A stretch of DNA of 64,000 nucleotides from Saccharibacter sp. EH611 (GTDB taxonomy: Bacteria > Pseudomonadota > Alphaproteobacteria > Acetobacterales > Acetobacteraceae): assembly GCF_009834765.1 (NCBI RefSeq), contig NZ_WVHP01000025.1, forward strand, positions 124,001-188,000, given 5' to 3'. Positions within the stretch are counted from its first letter, which is position 1. The number at the start of each line of letters is the position of its first letter. This document shows positions 34,557-43,549 of the stretch, piece after piece. Under the pieces are notes generated by a model. That model was not told where the DNA came from and ran no database searches. It was given only the letters and a program-made list of their open reading frames with translations. A program made the translations under genes and the position numbers.

Positions 34557-35516
34557 TTATATTTCTTCTTCAATGAAGTAAGAGGGTCTTTTTTTGGTTT
34601 CGAGGTAAATCCGTCCAACATATTCTCCGATAATACCGAGAGAGAGAAGCTGAATACCACCAAGGAAGAAAATAGAGAGTTCGATAGAAGCCCAGCCGCG
34701 TAAGGTCGCTCCACACAATGCCTTTATTAAGACATACACACCTCCTACGCCGCTTAACAAGCATGTGAGAAGTCCAAGAGCGGAGATAACGCGAAGGGGG
34801 GTAATGGTGAGCGACGTAATCGCTTCAAGAGAGAGGCTGAGCATTTTTGAAAGCGGATATTTTGTTTCTCCGCTGGTGCGCTCTTTGCGTTTATAGAAAA
34901 CCCGCTCAGAAGGGTATCCTAGGAGAGGGACAATGCCTCTAATATAACGCATATTTTCTTTATAGGATAATAAAGCCTGTAAAGCGCGACGGCTGAGGAG
35001 GCGAAAGTCTGCATGATTGGAGACTTGTTTTACGCCCATAAGTTCCATAATTTTATAAAATAACTCGGCTGTAGAACGTTTAAAAATCGTATCATTTGAA
35101 CGATCTTTTCTTACACCATAAACGATATCACTGCCTTGCTGGTATTTTTCGATCATGAGCGCAATACAGTGTATGTCGTCTTGTAGATCAGCATCAATAC
35201 TAATGCTGATATCGGTGTTAACTCGAGATAAGCCAGCCATCAATGCTGTTTGATGGCCGTAATTGCGGGAAAGCTTTACTCCGTGAACAGCAGGATTTGA
35301 AGGAGACAAAGAGCGCTGTGTGGCCTTATGAATTTGTTGCCAAGTTGTGTCCTTGCTTCCATCATCAATAAACAGAATGTAACTTGAAGGCGATATTTTT
35401 TCTGCCGTTATTAATTCACGAAGCACGCCTTCTAAATGCCGAAGACAGTAAGGAAAAACTTGACCTTCGTTATAACATGGAACGACGATGGATAAGGAAG
35501 GAGGGGTATCGCTCAA
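34557..35516 (-). CDS. GtrB/ArnC-like family 2 glycosyltransferase
   Basis: A 319-residue polyisoprenyl-phosphate glycosyltransferase. The N-terminal GT-A domain shows SIVVPCYNEG, FIDDGSKDTTW and SIDADLQDD. Residues about 225-300 contain two membrane helices (VISALGLLTCLLSGVGGVYVL and IFFLGGIQLLSLGIIGEYVGRIYLETKKRP), the classic GtrB/ArnC C-terminus. It should load a sugar on undecaprenyl phosphate for the GT-C protein. It is the first gene of the unit and lies 49 bases after the photolyase gene. Confidence 0.88.
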   Translation of the reverse strand: MSDTPPSLSIVVPCYNEGQVFPYCLRHLEGVLRELITAEKISPSSYILFIDDGSKDTTWQQIHKATQRSLSPSNPAVHGVKLSRNYGHQTALMAGLSRVNTDISISIDADLQDDIHCIALMIEKYQQGSDIVYGVRKDRSNDTIFKRSTAELFYKIMELMGVKQVSNHADFRLLSRRALQALLSYKENMRYIRGIVPLLGYPSERVFYKRKERTSGETKYPLSKMLSLSLEAITSLTITPLRVISALGLLTCLLSGVGGVYVLIKALCGATLRGWASIELSIFFLGGIQLLSLGIIGEYVGRIYLETKKRPSYFIEEEI

Positions 35517-35565
35517 GGTTCTTTCCTGCTCTTAGAGGTGTTAGCGTGCTAACGCGTCATCCCTA

Positions 35566-36969
35566 TCAAGTTTTCTTCAGAAAAGCCAGCGCTCGAGCCC
35601 GTCCCTCTTTGAGGTCTATAATGGGGGCGGGGTAGTCGGTCTTAAAGAGGCTGGGCGCCGTCCAAGGTTCGCGGAGCTCTTTTCCAGAAAGAGAGCGTAG
35701 TTCAGGCACCCATGTGCGGATATAATCGCCGTGCGGGTCGAATTTTTCAGCCTGCAAGGTGGGGTTGAAGATGCGGAAGAAGGGGGTGGCATCAATACCT
35801 GTGCCGGAGACCCATTGCCAGTTCATGCTATTGCTGGCGTGGTCGGCATCAATGAGCGTATCGCGGAACCAAGCCTCTCCTTCGCGCCAATGGATCAGAA
35901 GATGACGGGTGAGGAATGAACCGACAATCATCCGTGCGCGGTTATGCATCCAGCCTGTATGCCATAATTCACGCATGCCCGCATCAACAATGGGAATGCC
36001 CGTGCGGCCTTCTTGCCACGCACGTAGAGCCTTGGGGTCGTTACGCCAAGGCATCCGGTCAAACTTCTGATTAAGATTGCGGAAGGGGAGATCGGGCGTG
36101 TGATACAGCGTGTAACGGGCGAAGTCGCGCCAAGCGAGCTCGCTGAGATAGCAACGCGTATCGGGTTGGCTTTTGCCGCTTTGGCGCACGGTATGCCAGA
36201 CCCGACGGGGTGACAGTTGCCCCCAGGCCAGACGAGGGGAGAGGCATGACGTGCCTTCCTGCCCCATAAGATTACGGTCGGTCTCGTAATGTGCGAGGTC
36301 GTGAGTGATGAAATCATCAAGCTGCTCATGAGCCGCGGTGAGGGAGGTGTCCCAACGCTCACGTAGGCCTTCGGCCCAGTCGGGATGGTGGGGGCGTAAT
36401 GTTTCTTCATCGAAGCGGTGTTCTGACAACACGTCGTCCGGAAGAGCGAAGAACTGAAGCGTGCGTGGAATGGGCAGTGGCGTCGGAATCGGGTGTTGTT
36501 GAAGGGCTTTCCAGAAAGGGGTGAAGACACGGTAGGAAGCCCCGCTTTTGGTCGCAACGGCCTCGGGGGGGAGCAGAACCGTGCCCCAATATTTATGCAG
36601 AGCGACCTGATCCGGCAGAGCTTGGGCGATACGGTCTTCTTGCGTGCGTTCATTTTCGTGGAAACGCGCATGGGTATGCACGCTCGCGGCCTGTGTGGCA
36701 CGGGCGAGAGCGGGGATGAGAGTTTCGGCTTTTCCTCGAAGGGTAAGGAGCGTGCCGCCGCGTTCTTCTAGCGCGTGACGAAGGGAGGAGAGCGCCCCAT
36801 GAAGCCACCAACGGGCTGCACCACCGAGGGGAGGCAGCGCTGTTTGGTCGTCTTCTAGGACAAAGACGCAGAGAAGGGGACGCCCTGTTTGAGCGGCTTC
36901 ATACAAGGCTGGATGATCGTCGAGGCGTAAATCATCACGAAACCAGAGAAGGGTAGGGCGCTGCACCAT
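35566..36969 (-). CDS. phr: Deoxyribodipyrimidine photolyase
   Basis: A 467-residue blue-light flavoenzyme that splits cyclobutane pyrimidine dimers. The N-terminal antenna domain begins TLLWFRDDLRLDDHPAL. The FAD-binding C-terminal part has LSPRLAWGQLSPR, SELAWRDFARY, AWQEGRTGIPIVDAGMRELWHTGWMHNRARM and WREGEAWFRDTLIDADHASN, as in class I CPD photolyases. ATG 36969 is set by AAGGAG 6 bases upstream. Divergent from the PLP enzyme at 37051. Confidence 0.93.
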   Translation of the reverse strand: MVQRPTLLWFRDDLRLDDHPALYEAAQTGRPLLCVFVLEDDQTALPPLGGAARWWLHGALSSLRHALEERGGTLLTLRGKAETLIPALARATQAASVHTHARFHENERTQEDRIAQALPDQVALHKYWGTVLLPPEAVATKSGASYRVFTPFWKALQQHPIPTPLPIPRTLQFFALPDDVLSEHRFDEETLRPHHPDWAEGLRERWDTSLTAAHEQLDDFITHDLAHYETDRNLMGQEGTSCLSPRLAWGQLSPRRVWHTVRQSGKSQPDTRCYLSELAWRDFARYTLYHTPDLPFRNLNQKFDRMPWRNDPKALRAWQEGRTGIPIVDAGMRELWHTGWMHNRARMIVGSFLTRHLLIHWREGEAWFRDTLIDADHASNSMNWQWVSGTGIDATPFFRIFNPTLQAEKFDPHGDYIRTWVPELRSLSGKELREPWTAPSLFKTDYPAPIIDLKEGRARALAFLKKT

Positions 36970-37050
36970 CGTTTTCTCCTTCACAAGAACCCGTAGAGTG
37001 TGTCATGGGAGCTTATAAAGCAACCATTATATCCTAAAGAGGAAAGTGAC

Positions 37051-38334
37051 ATGGCCGAATCCAATCATAATAAACTTTTCATCGGTGAGCATCGCCTTCA
37101 TCCTGATACACAGATGCTTAATTATGGGTATGACCCTGTTTTATCAGAAGGGGCTGTGAAGGCACCGGTCTTTTTGACCTCAACCTTCGTTTTCCCGACC
37201 GCTGAAGAAGGGCGCGACTTCTTTGATTACGTGTCCGGTCGTAAGCAACCGCCTGAGGGTAAGGGCGCGGGGTTGGTCTATTCGCGCTTTAACCATCCCA
37301 ATAGCGAGATTGTGGAAGATCGTTTAGCGATCTACGAAGGTACGGAGAATGCGGCGGTGTTCTCGTCCGGCATGTCCGCCATTACGACAACCTTGCTGGC
37401 GTATGCGCGTCCGGGTGATGTCATTTTGCACTCCCAGCCGCTTTATGGTGGGACGGAAACGCTGCTGAGCAAAACGATGGCCTCCCTCGGGATTAAAGCC
37501 GTGGGTTTCGGCAATGGCGTGGATGAAGCCTCGGTAACAGAAGCCGCCGAAAAAGCCATGGCTGAAGGGCGTGTAGCGATTATCCTTGCGGAAACGCCGG
37601 CTAACCCAACGAATGGCTTGGTCGATATTGCCCTCATGCGTCGTGTGGCAGAGAAGATTGAGGATAAGCAGGGCTATCGTCCGCTTGTGGCGTGCGATAA
37701 TACGCTGCTCGGCCCGGTCTATCAGCATCCATTGGAACATGGGGCGGATCTGTCGCTCTATTCCCTCACGAAATATGTGGGCGGTCATTCCGACCTTGTG
37801 GCTGGCGCTGTGATGGGCTCAAAAGCGATGATGACGCCGATCCGTCAGCTTCGTGGTGCGATCGGCACGCAGTTGGATGCTCATAGCTGCTGGATGCTGG
37901 GACGTTCGCTTGAAACGCTGGGAATGCGCATGGAGCGTGCGGCGATCAATGCGGAGAAAGCGGCGGCCTTCCTAGAGCGTCATCCCAAGGTGACAAAGGT
38001 CTATTACCCACCTTTCTATGACAAGAACTCCCCACAAGGGCATGTGTACCAGAAGCAATGCAGCGGGGCTGGCTCAACCTTTTCCTTCGACATTGTCGGT
38101 GGGCAGGACGCAGCCTTTAAGTTCTTAAACGCCTTGCAGATCATGAAGCTGGCCGTCAGCCTTGGCGGGACGGAATCACTGGCGAGCCATCCGGCAACCA
38201 TGACCCATTCTGGCGTGCCGGTAGAGGTGCGTAACCGTATTGGCGTAACAGACGCAACCGTACGTCTGTCTATGGGTGTTGAAAATGGTGACGATCTTCT
38301 CGTTGATCTTGAGCAGGCACTTGAGAAAGCGTAA
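37051..38334 (+). CDS. Cystathionine gamma-synthase family PLP enzyme
   Basis: A 427-residue Cys/Met-metabolism PLP enzyme. It shows [31 protein letters not shown], the PLP-contacting QPLYGGTE, Asp216 (VACDNTLLG) and the Schiff-base Lys241 ([11 protein letters not shown]). The [18 protein letters not shown] segment is typical of gamma-replacing or gamma-eliminating members. Which reaction it performs (cystathionine synthesis, sulfhydrylation or methionine gamma-lyase) cannot be told by eye. AAAGAGGAAAG precedes ATG 37051. It converges on the metQNI importer across a terminator, so both probably serve methionine supply. Confidence 0.85.
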   Translation: MAESNHNKLFIGEHRLHPDTQMLNYGYDPVLSEGAVKAPVFLTSTFVFPTAEEGRDFFDYVSGRKQPPEGKGAGLVYSRFNHPNSEIVEDRLAIYEGTENAAVFSSGMSAITTTLLAYARPGDVILHSQPLYGGTETLLSKTMASLGIKAVGFGNGVDEASVTEAAEKAMAEGRVAIILAETPANPTNGLVDIALMRRVAEKIEDKQGYRPLVACDNTLLGPVYQHPLEHGADLSLYSLTKYVGGHSDLVAGAVMGSKAMMTPIRQLRGAIGTQLDAHSCWMLGRSLETLGMRMERAAINAEKAAAFLERHPKVTKVYYPPFYDKNSPQGHVYQKQCSGAGSTFSFDIVGGQDAAFKFLNALQIMKLAVSLGGTESLASHPATMTHSGVPVEVRNRIGVTDATVRLSMGVENGDDLLVDLEQALEKA

Positions 38335-38360
38335 AGGCGCCTTTTTGAGCGCTTAAAGAA

Positions 38361-38391
38361 AAGGGGGCGTCCCGGATACGCCCCCTTTTTT
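38361..38391. terminator. Rho-independent terminator between convergent sulfur genes
   Basis: GGGGGCGT and ACGCCCCC pair around CCCGGAT, followed by six T on the plus strand. Few A precede it, so it mainly serves the plus-strand gene; metI ends 28 bases beyond on the other strand. Confidence 0.85.
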
Positions 38392-38418
38392 ATCGCGTCA
38401 TGGTTGTTCGTGGCGGTG

Positions 38419-39069
38419 TTAGTGACGCAGCCAGCGCGTCAGGCTGTTGCCCACCATTTGAATGATGAACACCATGATGATGAGGACGATGACCACATCC
38501 ATCATGACGGTCGTGTTAAAGCGCTGATAGCCGTAGCGGATGGCAAGATCCCCCAAGCCACCAGCCCCAATGGCCCCGGCCATAGCGGAGGCACTGACCA
38601 TGGTGATGAGGGTTACCGTCAAGCTCCCGATGAGGCTGGGAAGGGCTTCGGGAATGAGCACCGAGCGGATAATGGTCAGACGTGTGCCGCCCATGGCTTT
38701 TACCGCATCAATAAGCCCCATATCGACTTCCCGTAAGGACACTTCGGCAAGCCGAGCGAAATAGGGGATCCCAGCAATCGACAGCGGCACAATGGCGGCT
38801 TCTGTGCCTAAAGACGTGCCCGCGATAAAGCGTGTAACGGGGATCAGCACCACAAGCAGGATGATGAAGGGGACGGCGCGCAATGCATCAACGATGATGC
38901 CGACAAGACGGCCAATGATCGGTAAACGATAGAGCCCATTGGGCCCGGTTACGATCATGAACACCGCTAAAGGCAGCCCCACCAGCACCGAAATCGCTGT
39001 AGAAGCAAAGACCATCTCCAGTGTTTGGAGGGTGGCGTGGAGGATGACATTAAGGATGATGGGGGACAT
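38419..39069 (-). CDS. metI: Methionine ABC transporter permease
   Basis: A 216-residue inner-membrane permease with five hydrophobic helices. The EAA-loop MGGTRLTIIRSVLIPEALPSLIG contacts the ATPase. The MetI family signature SASAMAGAIGAGGLGDLAIRYGYQRF is complete. The start overlaps the 3' end of metN by 20 bases. It is the last gene of metQNI. Confidence 0.93.
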   Translation of the reverse strand: MSPIILNVILHATLQTLEMVFASTAISVLVGLPLAVFMIVTGPNGLYRLPIIGRLVGIIVDALRAVPFIILLVVLIPVTRFIAGTSLGTEAAIVPLSIAGIPYFARLAEVSLREVDMGLIDAVKAMGGTRLTIIRSVLIPEALPSLIGSLTVTLITMVSASAMAGAIGAGGLGDLAIRYGYQRFNTTVMMDVVIVLIIMVFIIQMVGNSLTRWLRH

Positions 39070-40087
39070 ATCCCAGAACCTCCATGCTTTTAACGAGCTC
39101 TTTCACGAATTCAACGGCTTCATCGCGGCGTTCCCCGCGGAGGCTGACAATCATATCCCCAACGGGTTGGCCGCTAATGGTCGTCACCCCGCCTTGCAGC
39201 AGAGCGGCATCAAGGGTGAAGCGTTGGGCTAAGGCCCCAAAGAAGGGGGGCATCACGCCTTCACCGCTATGGACAACGCGCATGATAATCGCAGCCCCGG
39301 GGGAGTCGGTTTCGCACATCTGCTGTGCAATATCATTGGGCAGTTTGGGGCGAATATCGGCCAGTAAGGGTTGGAGGGTCTTTTTCTGCCCACCATCACT
39401 GAGGAAGTCGATTAACGTGCCATCTTCAATCAGCTTCCCATGATCTAAGGCCAGAATGCGGCGGGCAAAGCGACGCACAACATCCATCTCATGGGTGATG
39501 ATAATGATGGTCAGGCCAAGCTTACGGTTAATGTCGGTCAGCAGATTAAGAATGGAGGTGGTGGATTCCGGGTCTAGCGCCGAGGTCGCTTCATCACACA
39601 GAAGCAAGGCCGGGTTTGCGGCAAGCGCGCGGGCAATCCCCACACGTTGCTTTTGCCCGCCGGAGAGCTGGGAAGGGTACTTCTCTCCAAAACCCGCTAA
39701 TCCAACGAGTTCAAGCAGTTCGTTGACACGCTCCTGCTGCTCCCGACGTGGGCGGCCTGCAATTTGGAGCGGCAGGGCGATGTTGCTGGCCACAGTGCGG
39801 GAGGTCAGCAAGTTAAAATGCTGAAAGACCAGACCAATATGACGGCGTATCTCAATCAGCCGGTTTTCAGGCTGTTTGGTTAGGTCGATCCCATCCAGCA
39901 GGATCTGCCCCTCTTCAGGCGTCTCAAGCGCACAGAGGAAGCGCAGCAGTGTTGATTTCCCAGCACCCGAGCGGCCAATCACACCAACAACCTCGCCTTT
40001 TTCGATGGAAAAAGAGATGTTCTTCAGCGCGGTTTGGCCGCCGAAACGATGGGTGACGTGACGGCTTTCAAGAATGGGGGCTTTCAT
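39050..40087 (-). CDS. metN: Methionine ABC transporter ATP-binding protein
   Basis: A 345-residue ABC ATPase. Walker A is GRSGAGKST, the Q-loop is GLVFQHFNLL, the signature is LSGGQKQRVGIARAL, Walker B is LLLCDEATSALD, and the H-loop His is in IIITHEMDVV. The C-terminal part (about residues 265-345) is the NIL/ACT-like domain that senses cytoplasmic methionine and inhibits transport. ATG 40087 overlaps the metQ stop (ATGA), so translation is coupled. Confidence 0.94.
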   Translation of the reverse strand: MKAPILESRHVTHRFGGQTALKNISFSIEKGEVVGVIGRSGAGKSTLLRFLCALETPEEGQILLDGIDLTKQPENRLIEIRRHIGLVFQHFNLLTSRTVASNIALPLQIAGRPRREQQERVNELLELVGLAGFGEKYPSQLSGGQKQRVGIARALAANPALLLCDEATSALDPESTTSILNLLTDINRKLGLTIIIITHEMDVVRRFARRILALDHGKLIEDGTLIDFLSDGGQKKTLQPLLADIRPKLPNDIAQQMCETDSPGAAIIMRVVHSGEGVMPPFFGALAQRFTLDAALLQGGVTTISGQPVGDMIVSLRGERRDEAVEFVKELVKSMEVLGYVPHHP

Positions 40088-40911
40088 GACCATGCAGGCG
40101 AGACCGTACCATGAAAGAGGTCGTCAATAGATTGGCGCACATTAGGCTGATGGAAAGCCTCCACCAATGGCTTTACCCAAGCGGCGTTGGCATCTTGCGT
40201 GTTCACTGCGATAAAGTTGACGTATGGGTTATTGGCGAGCCCCTCAACACCGATCCGGTCTTTAACGAGGTCAATCCCGGCTTTACGGGCCCAATCGGTA
40301 TTAACGATGGCGGCATCAAGGTCTGACAAAGAACGCCCGACCATACCCGCGTCTAGCTCTTGGACGGTGATGTTGCGTGGGTTGTCGGTGATGTCCAACG
40401 CGGTGGGGAACAGCCCTGCATCGGCAGAGACCTTAATCAGCCCCAAAGTTTGGAGCATCCGCAACGCGCGGCCCTCATTGCTGGGGTCGTTGGGCACCCC
40501 AATCGTGGCTCCTTTAGGGAGGTCTGCGATGGCATGCCATTTATGGGAGTAAAGCCCAATCGGCTGGAAATAGGTGTTCCCAACCGGGGTGATCTCATAA
40601 CCATGCGCTTTGATCTGCGCGTCCATAAAGGGACGGTGCTGAAACGCGTTGGCATCCAGCTCATGCTCGGTCAGAGCCTCATTTGGGGCGTTATAGTCAG
40701 AGAACGGAATGACCTTGAGCGTCAGCCCAGACTTGGCTGCATTTTGTGCAACGACGCGCCAAATATCTTCGTCCTCGCCCGACATAATCCCGATTTTGAG
40801 CACACGGGCGGGGGCTGCATAAGCGGAGGACAGCAAAGCAGAGCCTGCTAAGCCGGCTGAAAAGTTCAGAAACCGGCGGCGATTAAAAGAAGGAGACCGG
40901 GTCATGAGCAT
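40084..40911 (-). CDS. metQ: Methionine-binding protein
   Basis: About 275 residues from ATG 40911 (ATG 40905 is equally possible). NlpA/MetQ family: LKIGIMSGEDEDIWRVV, GLTLKVIPFSDYNAPNEALTEHELDANAFQHRPFMD, GATIGVPNDPSNEGRALRML. The N-terminus, SFNRRRFLNFSAGLAGSALL, contains an RRRFL twin-arginine motif and no lipobox, so it may be Tat-exported and soluble rather than a lipoprotein. First gene of metQNI. Confidence 0.92.
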   Translation of the reverse strand: MLMTRSPSFNRRRFLNFSAGLAGSALLSSAYAAPARVLKIGIMSGEDEDIWRVVAQNAAKSGLTLKVIPFSDYNAPNEALTEHELDANAFQHRPFMDAQIKAHGYEITPVGNTYFQPIGLYSHKWHAIADLPKGATIGVPNDPSNEGRALRMLQTLGLIKVSADAGLFPTALDITDNPRNITVQELDAGMVGRSLSDLDAAIVNTDWARKAGIDLVKDRIGVEGLANNPYVNFIAVNTQDANAAWVKPLVEAFHQPNVRQSIDDLFHGTVSPAWS

Positions 40912-41426
40912 GTACCATTCAACGGTTGAGTGTCGTTTTACACTATATTCAACATTTATCCATCGTGCCATAGGAAAAGAAGCAGCGCTTCGTTATGGCC
41001 ACCATCGCCGCTCAGCCATCGCCTGATGAGACAGCGGGGAGATGGTGGTAGCGGGGAATAAGCCATCAGACAAGCTTTTTTCGTTTTTATCAATATAAGG
41101 ATGTGGTTATATAATTGGAGGAAATGGTTCTGCGTATCGACGTAGGTTCCAAAGGCTTTGGCCGTCAGGGCGGCTGTAGGAAAGTTGAGTGCGCTTATTA
41201 TCGTCGGGATTGGACGTGATTTCGTGTCGTCTTCCAGAAGATCCACAGACCTTTCAGCCAAAGAGAATGAAAGAACGCGAGCTTACCTATGAAATGCTGA
41301 GCTTCGTTAGCTGCCCAACATGATCGTAAAAGGGCGAGGAAATATTATGAGGTCATTGGCATATCGGATGCTATAAGAGGCGCTAATGCGTGATTATATT
41401 TGAATGAGGAGTGGGTTGAAAGCATC
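40912..41426. other. Gap between metQ and the AT-rich orphan
   Basis: No gene and no SAM-riboswitch-like core was recognised in about 500 bases. Read toward metQ it contains TTGAATATAGTG, a possible promoter. The right part turns gradually AT-rich before the orphan ORF. Confidence 0.35.
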
Positions 41427-42308
41427 ATGCAGACCATATGTTCCATCCACAACACGGTATTATCCTGCGTTTCACCCTCTTCTTATTCTTCTTTCGTGAC
41501 AGGGCTTAAGGATTTTGCGCCTTTAGGGGCTTCTCTTTTCAGCATTCTCATTGCTGGTGCAGCGTTATGGGTGGCGCGATCACAGAAAAAGATCAACGCA
41601 AATGCGTATAAGCTTAATCTCTTTAAAGAGCGTTTTGCGGCTTATAAGAAGTTCCAAGAGATTTATGAGAATAAACCTCATAAAAATGATATGCTTCAGA
41701 AAATAAGGGAAGAGGATTATCCAAATAAGAATTATATATCAACATTGAAGGAGGTATACTTTCTCTTTGGCAAGAGAGAAGAAGTTAAAGAATTATTAGA
41801 TATTGTAGATATAAATGTTCATGAGAATATTGACGTTTATGGTTCTAAATATTCATTTATATCATCTATAAAAAACAGAATGAATGATATAAAAAAACGA
41901 ATAAAGGAAAATGAATTTTCAACAGAGGAATTTATACAATTTGTATATTCTGTAGAACTTGCATTGGAAATGGGTATAAAGGGATTCCCTGGAGGAAACT
42001 GGAAGGAATTACTATTTAATTATATAAGTAAATATAAGAGTTTTTCTCCTAAAAATGGTTTTGATGTTGATAAAGAAATCATGAATGAGGATGTTTTTTC
42101 ATCATTATGTCATACATATCTTAGCGTAGTATCTGAAAACATAAATCGATTAAGTCATTTATATAATAAGGAAGATAGCGATAAAATATTTAGTTGTATT
42201 AATGTGATGATGAATGAAAGTTATTATCTTGATAGAATCAATTCTATAATAGAAGAAAATTTATTAATCCCATATGATCCAATGGCATCAGAGAAAATTA
42301 AAAGATGA
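41427..42308 (+). CDS. AT-rich hypothetical protein with one membrane anchor
   Basis: About 293 residues from ATG 41427 (a TTG at 41400 would add 9). One hydrophobic helix (LGASLFSILIAGAALWVA, about residues 32-49) is followed by SQKKINANAYKLNLFKERFAAYKKF and a long charged helical cytoplasmic domain with no motif I recognise. The first 200 bases have ordinary composition; from about 41640 the gene is very AT-rich, using ATA, AAA and TAT codons unlike its neighbours. It is probably acquired. Short anchored orphans like this are frequent in defence loci, but no partner is adjacent. Confidence 0.6.
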   Translation: MQTICSIHNTVLSCVSPSSYSSFVTGLKDFAPLGASLFSILIAGAALWVARSQKKINANAYKLNLFKERFAAYKKFQEIYENKPHKNDMLQKIREEDYPNKNYISTLKEVYFLFGKREEVKELLDIVDINVHENIDVYGSKYSFISSIKNRMNDIKKRIKENEFSTEEFIQFVYSVELALEMGIKGFPGGNWKELLFNYISKYKSFSPKNGFDVDKEIMNEDVFSSLCHTYLSVVSENINRLSHLYNKEDSDKIFSCINVMMNESYYLDRINSIIEENLLIPYDPMASEKIKR

Positions 42309-42638
42309 ATTCATGTTCGTTATACTAATTTTCATTTACTCACAACGAGAAGAATAGAGACAAAGAAGCATACTCCGCAGTTCATTAGGAGGATGATTTT
42401 ATGTTCGTTTATGGATGCTGTATTTTTTGGGTAAAGGCACGTTAGAAACACTTTCCGATCCCATTATATGCTTCATTAACACGCTGAATAATAAGGACGT
42501 TATCGAAACACACATCCACAAACAACAAAAGTAAATAGTATTATATGCTATTTTCACTTTGAAAAATAGTGTGAAATATATTTACCATGAAAGAGTCGTT
42601 TTATGGGGCTCTTCCCCATCATTATGGAGGCCACGATT
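42309..42638. other. AT-rich gap before the dioxygenase gene
   Basis: About 330 bases without a gene. The left part shares the AT-rich composition of the orphan ORF; ordinary composition returns near 42600. No repeat or attachment site is seen. Confidence 0.35.
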
Positions 42639-43538
42639 ATGGCTGTTGTTCCTTCTGTTCTCAATCGTTTTCCTGCTGTGGCCCCGGCGGCTAATGCACT
42701 TCAGGTGACGCGGCTATCTCCCGCTATTGGTGCGGTGGTGGAAGGGATTGACCTTTCCAAGCCCCTAACACCAGCCTTGCGTGATGAGATCAATGCGTTG
42801 CTGCTTACTCATCAGGTGCTGTTCTTCCGTCGTCAGAAGGTTTCTCCTGTGCAGCAGCGTGATTTTGCGCGCAATTTTGGCAACTTGCACCGTCATCCCA
42901 TTTTCCCTGTCGTGAAGGATGTGCCTGAAGCGATTGTGCTGGATACGGCGTTGAATGATCTACGTGATAATGCGCTGTGGCACACAGATGTGACATTTGA
43001 AGAAAAGCCCCCAAAAGCGGCGGTTTTAGCGGCACGCCTTCTGCCCGAAACCGGGGGGGGTGACACGATCTGGGCGAGTGGGACAGCAGCGTATGAGGGG
43101 CTATCCGAAGGGATGCGTCAGCGTGTGGAGCACCTGACCGCTAAACATGATTTTACACGCTCTTTCCCCGTGTCACGTTTTGGAAACACGCCTGAAGCCC
43201 TCGCAAAATGGACGGAAACGCGTAATGCGCATCCACCTGTGACACATCCTGTGGTGCGGGTGCATCCTGAAACGGGCGAAAAAGGGCTTTTTGTAGCGGA
43301 AGGCTTCACCACTGAAATTAATGATGTGGATTTTGCTGAAAGTCAGGCTCTTTTGAGCTATTTATTCCATCATGCCACGAAGCCGGAATATTCGGTACGG
43401 TGGCGTTGGGAAGAGGGTGATATTGCCTTTTGGGATAATCGTATTACGCAGCATTATGCGGTTGATGATTATCGCCCAGCACGACGGATTATGAACAGGG
43501 TCACGATCTTGGGTGATCGCCCCGTTGGTCCGTCATAA
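42639..43538 (+). CDS. TauD/TfdA family 2-oxoglutarate dioxygenase
   Basis: A 299-residue Fe(II)/2-oxoglutarate-dependent dioxygenase. The facial triad is His115 and Asp117 (WHTDVTF) and His272 (TQHYAVDDY); Arg283 (ARRIMN) binds 2-oxoglutarate. Family members release sulfite from taurine or alkylsulfonates or attack aryloxyalkanoates; the substrate is not decided by sequence. ATG 42639 follows GGAGG at 8 bases. An amino acid permease follows 11 bases on, so both may form a small scavenging operon. Confidence 0.87.
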   Translation: MAVVPSVLNRFPAVAPAANALQVTRLSPAIGAVVEGIDLSKPLTPALRDEINALLLTHQVLFFRRQKVSPVQQRDFARNFGNLHRHPIFPVVKDVPEAIVLDTALNDLRDNALWHTDVTFEEKPPKAAVLAARLLPETGGGDTIWASGTAAYEGLSEGMRQRVEHLTAKHDFTRSFPVSRFGNTPEALAKWTETRNAHPPVTHPVVRVHPETGEKGLFVAEGFTTEINDVDFAESQALLSYLFHHATKPEYSVRWRWEEGDIAFWDNRITQHYAVDDYRPARRIMNRVTILGDRPVGPS

Positions 43539-43549
43539 GAGAAAGAGGA

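Noticed and set aside
30919-35516. tRNA-Lys plus downstream accessory genes as an integrated element
   Set aside because: No integrase and no second copy of the tRNA 3' end was found, so only adjacency is claimed, not an integrated island.
36985-37050. SAM riboswitch before the cystathionine gamma-synthase family gene
   Set aside because: The leader is under 70 bases and shows no SAM-II or SAM-I core; only a ribosome binding site is visible.
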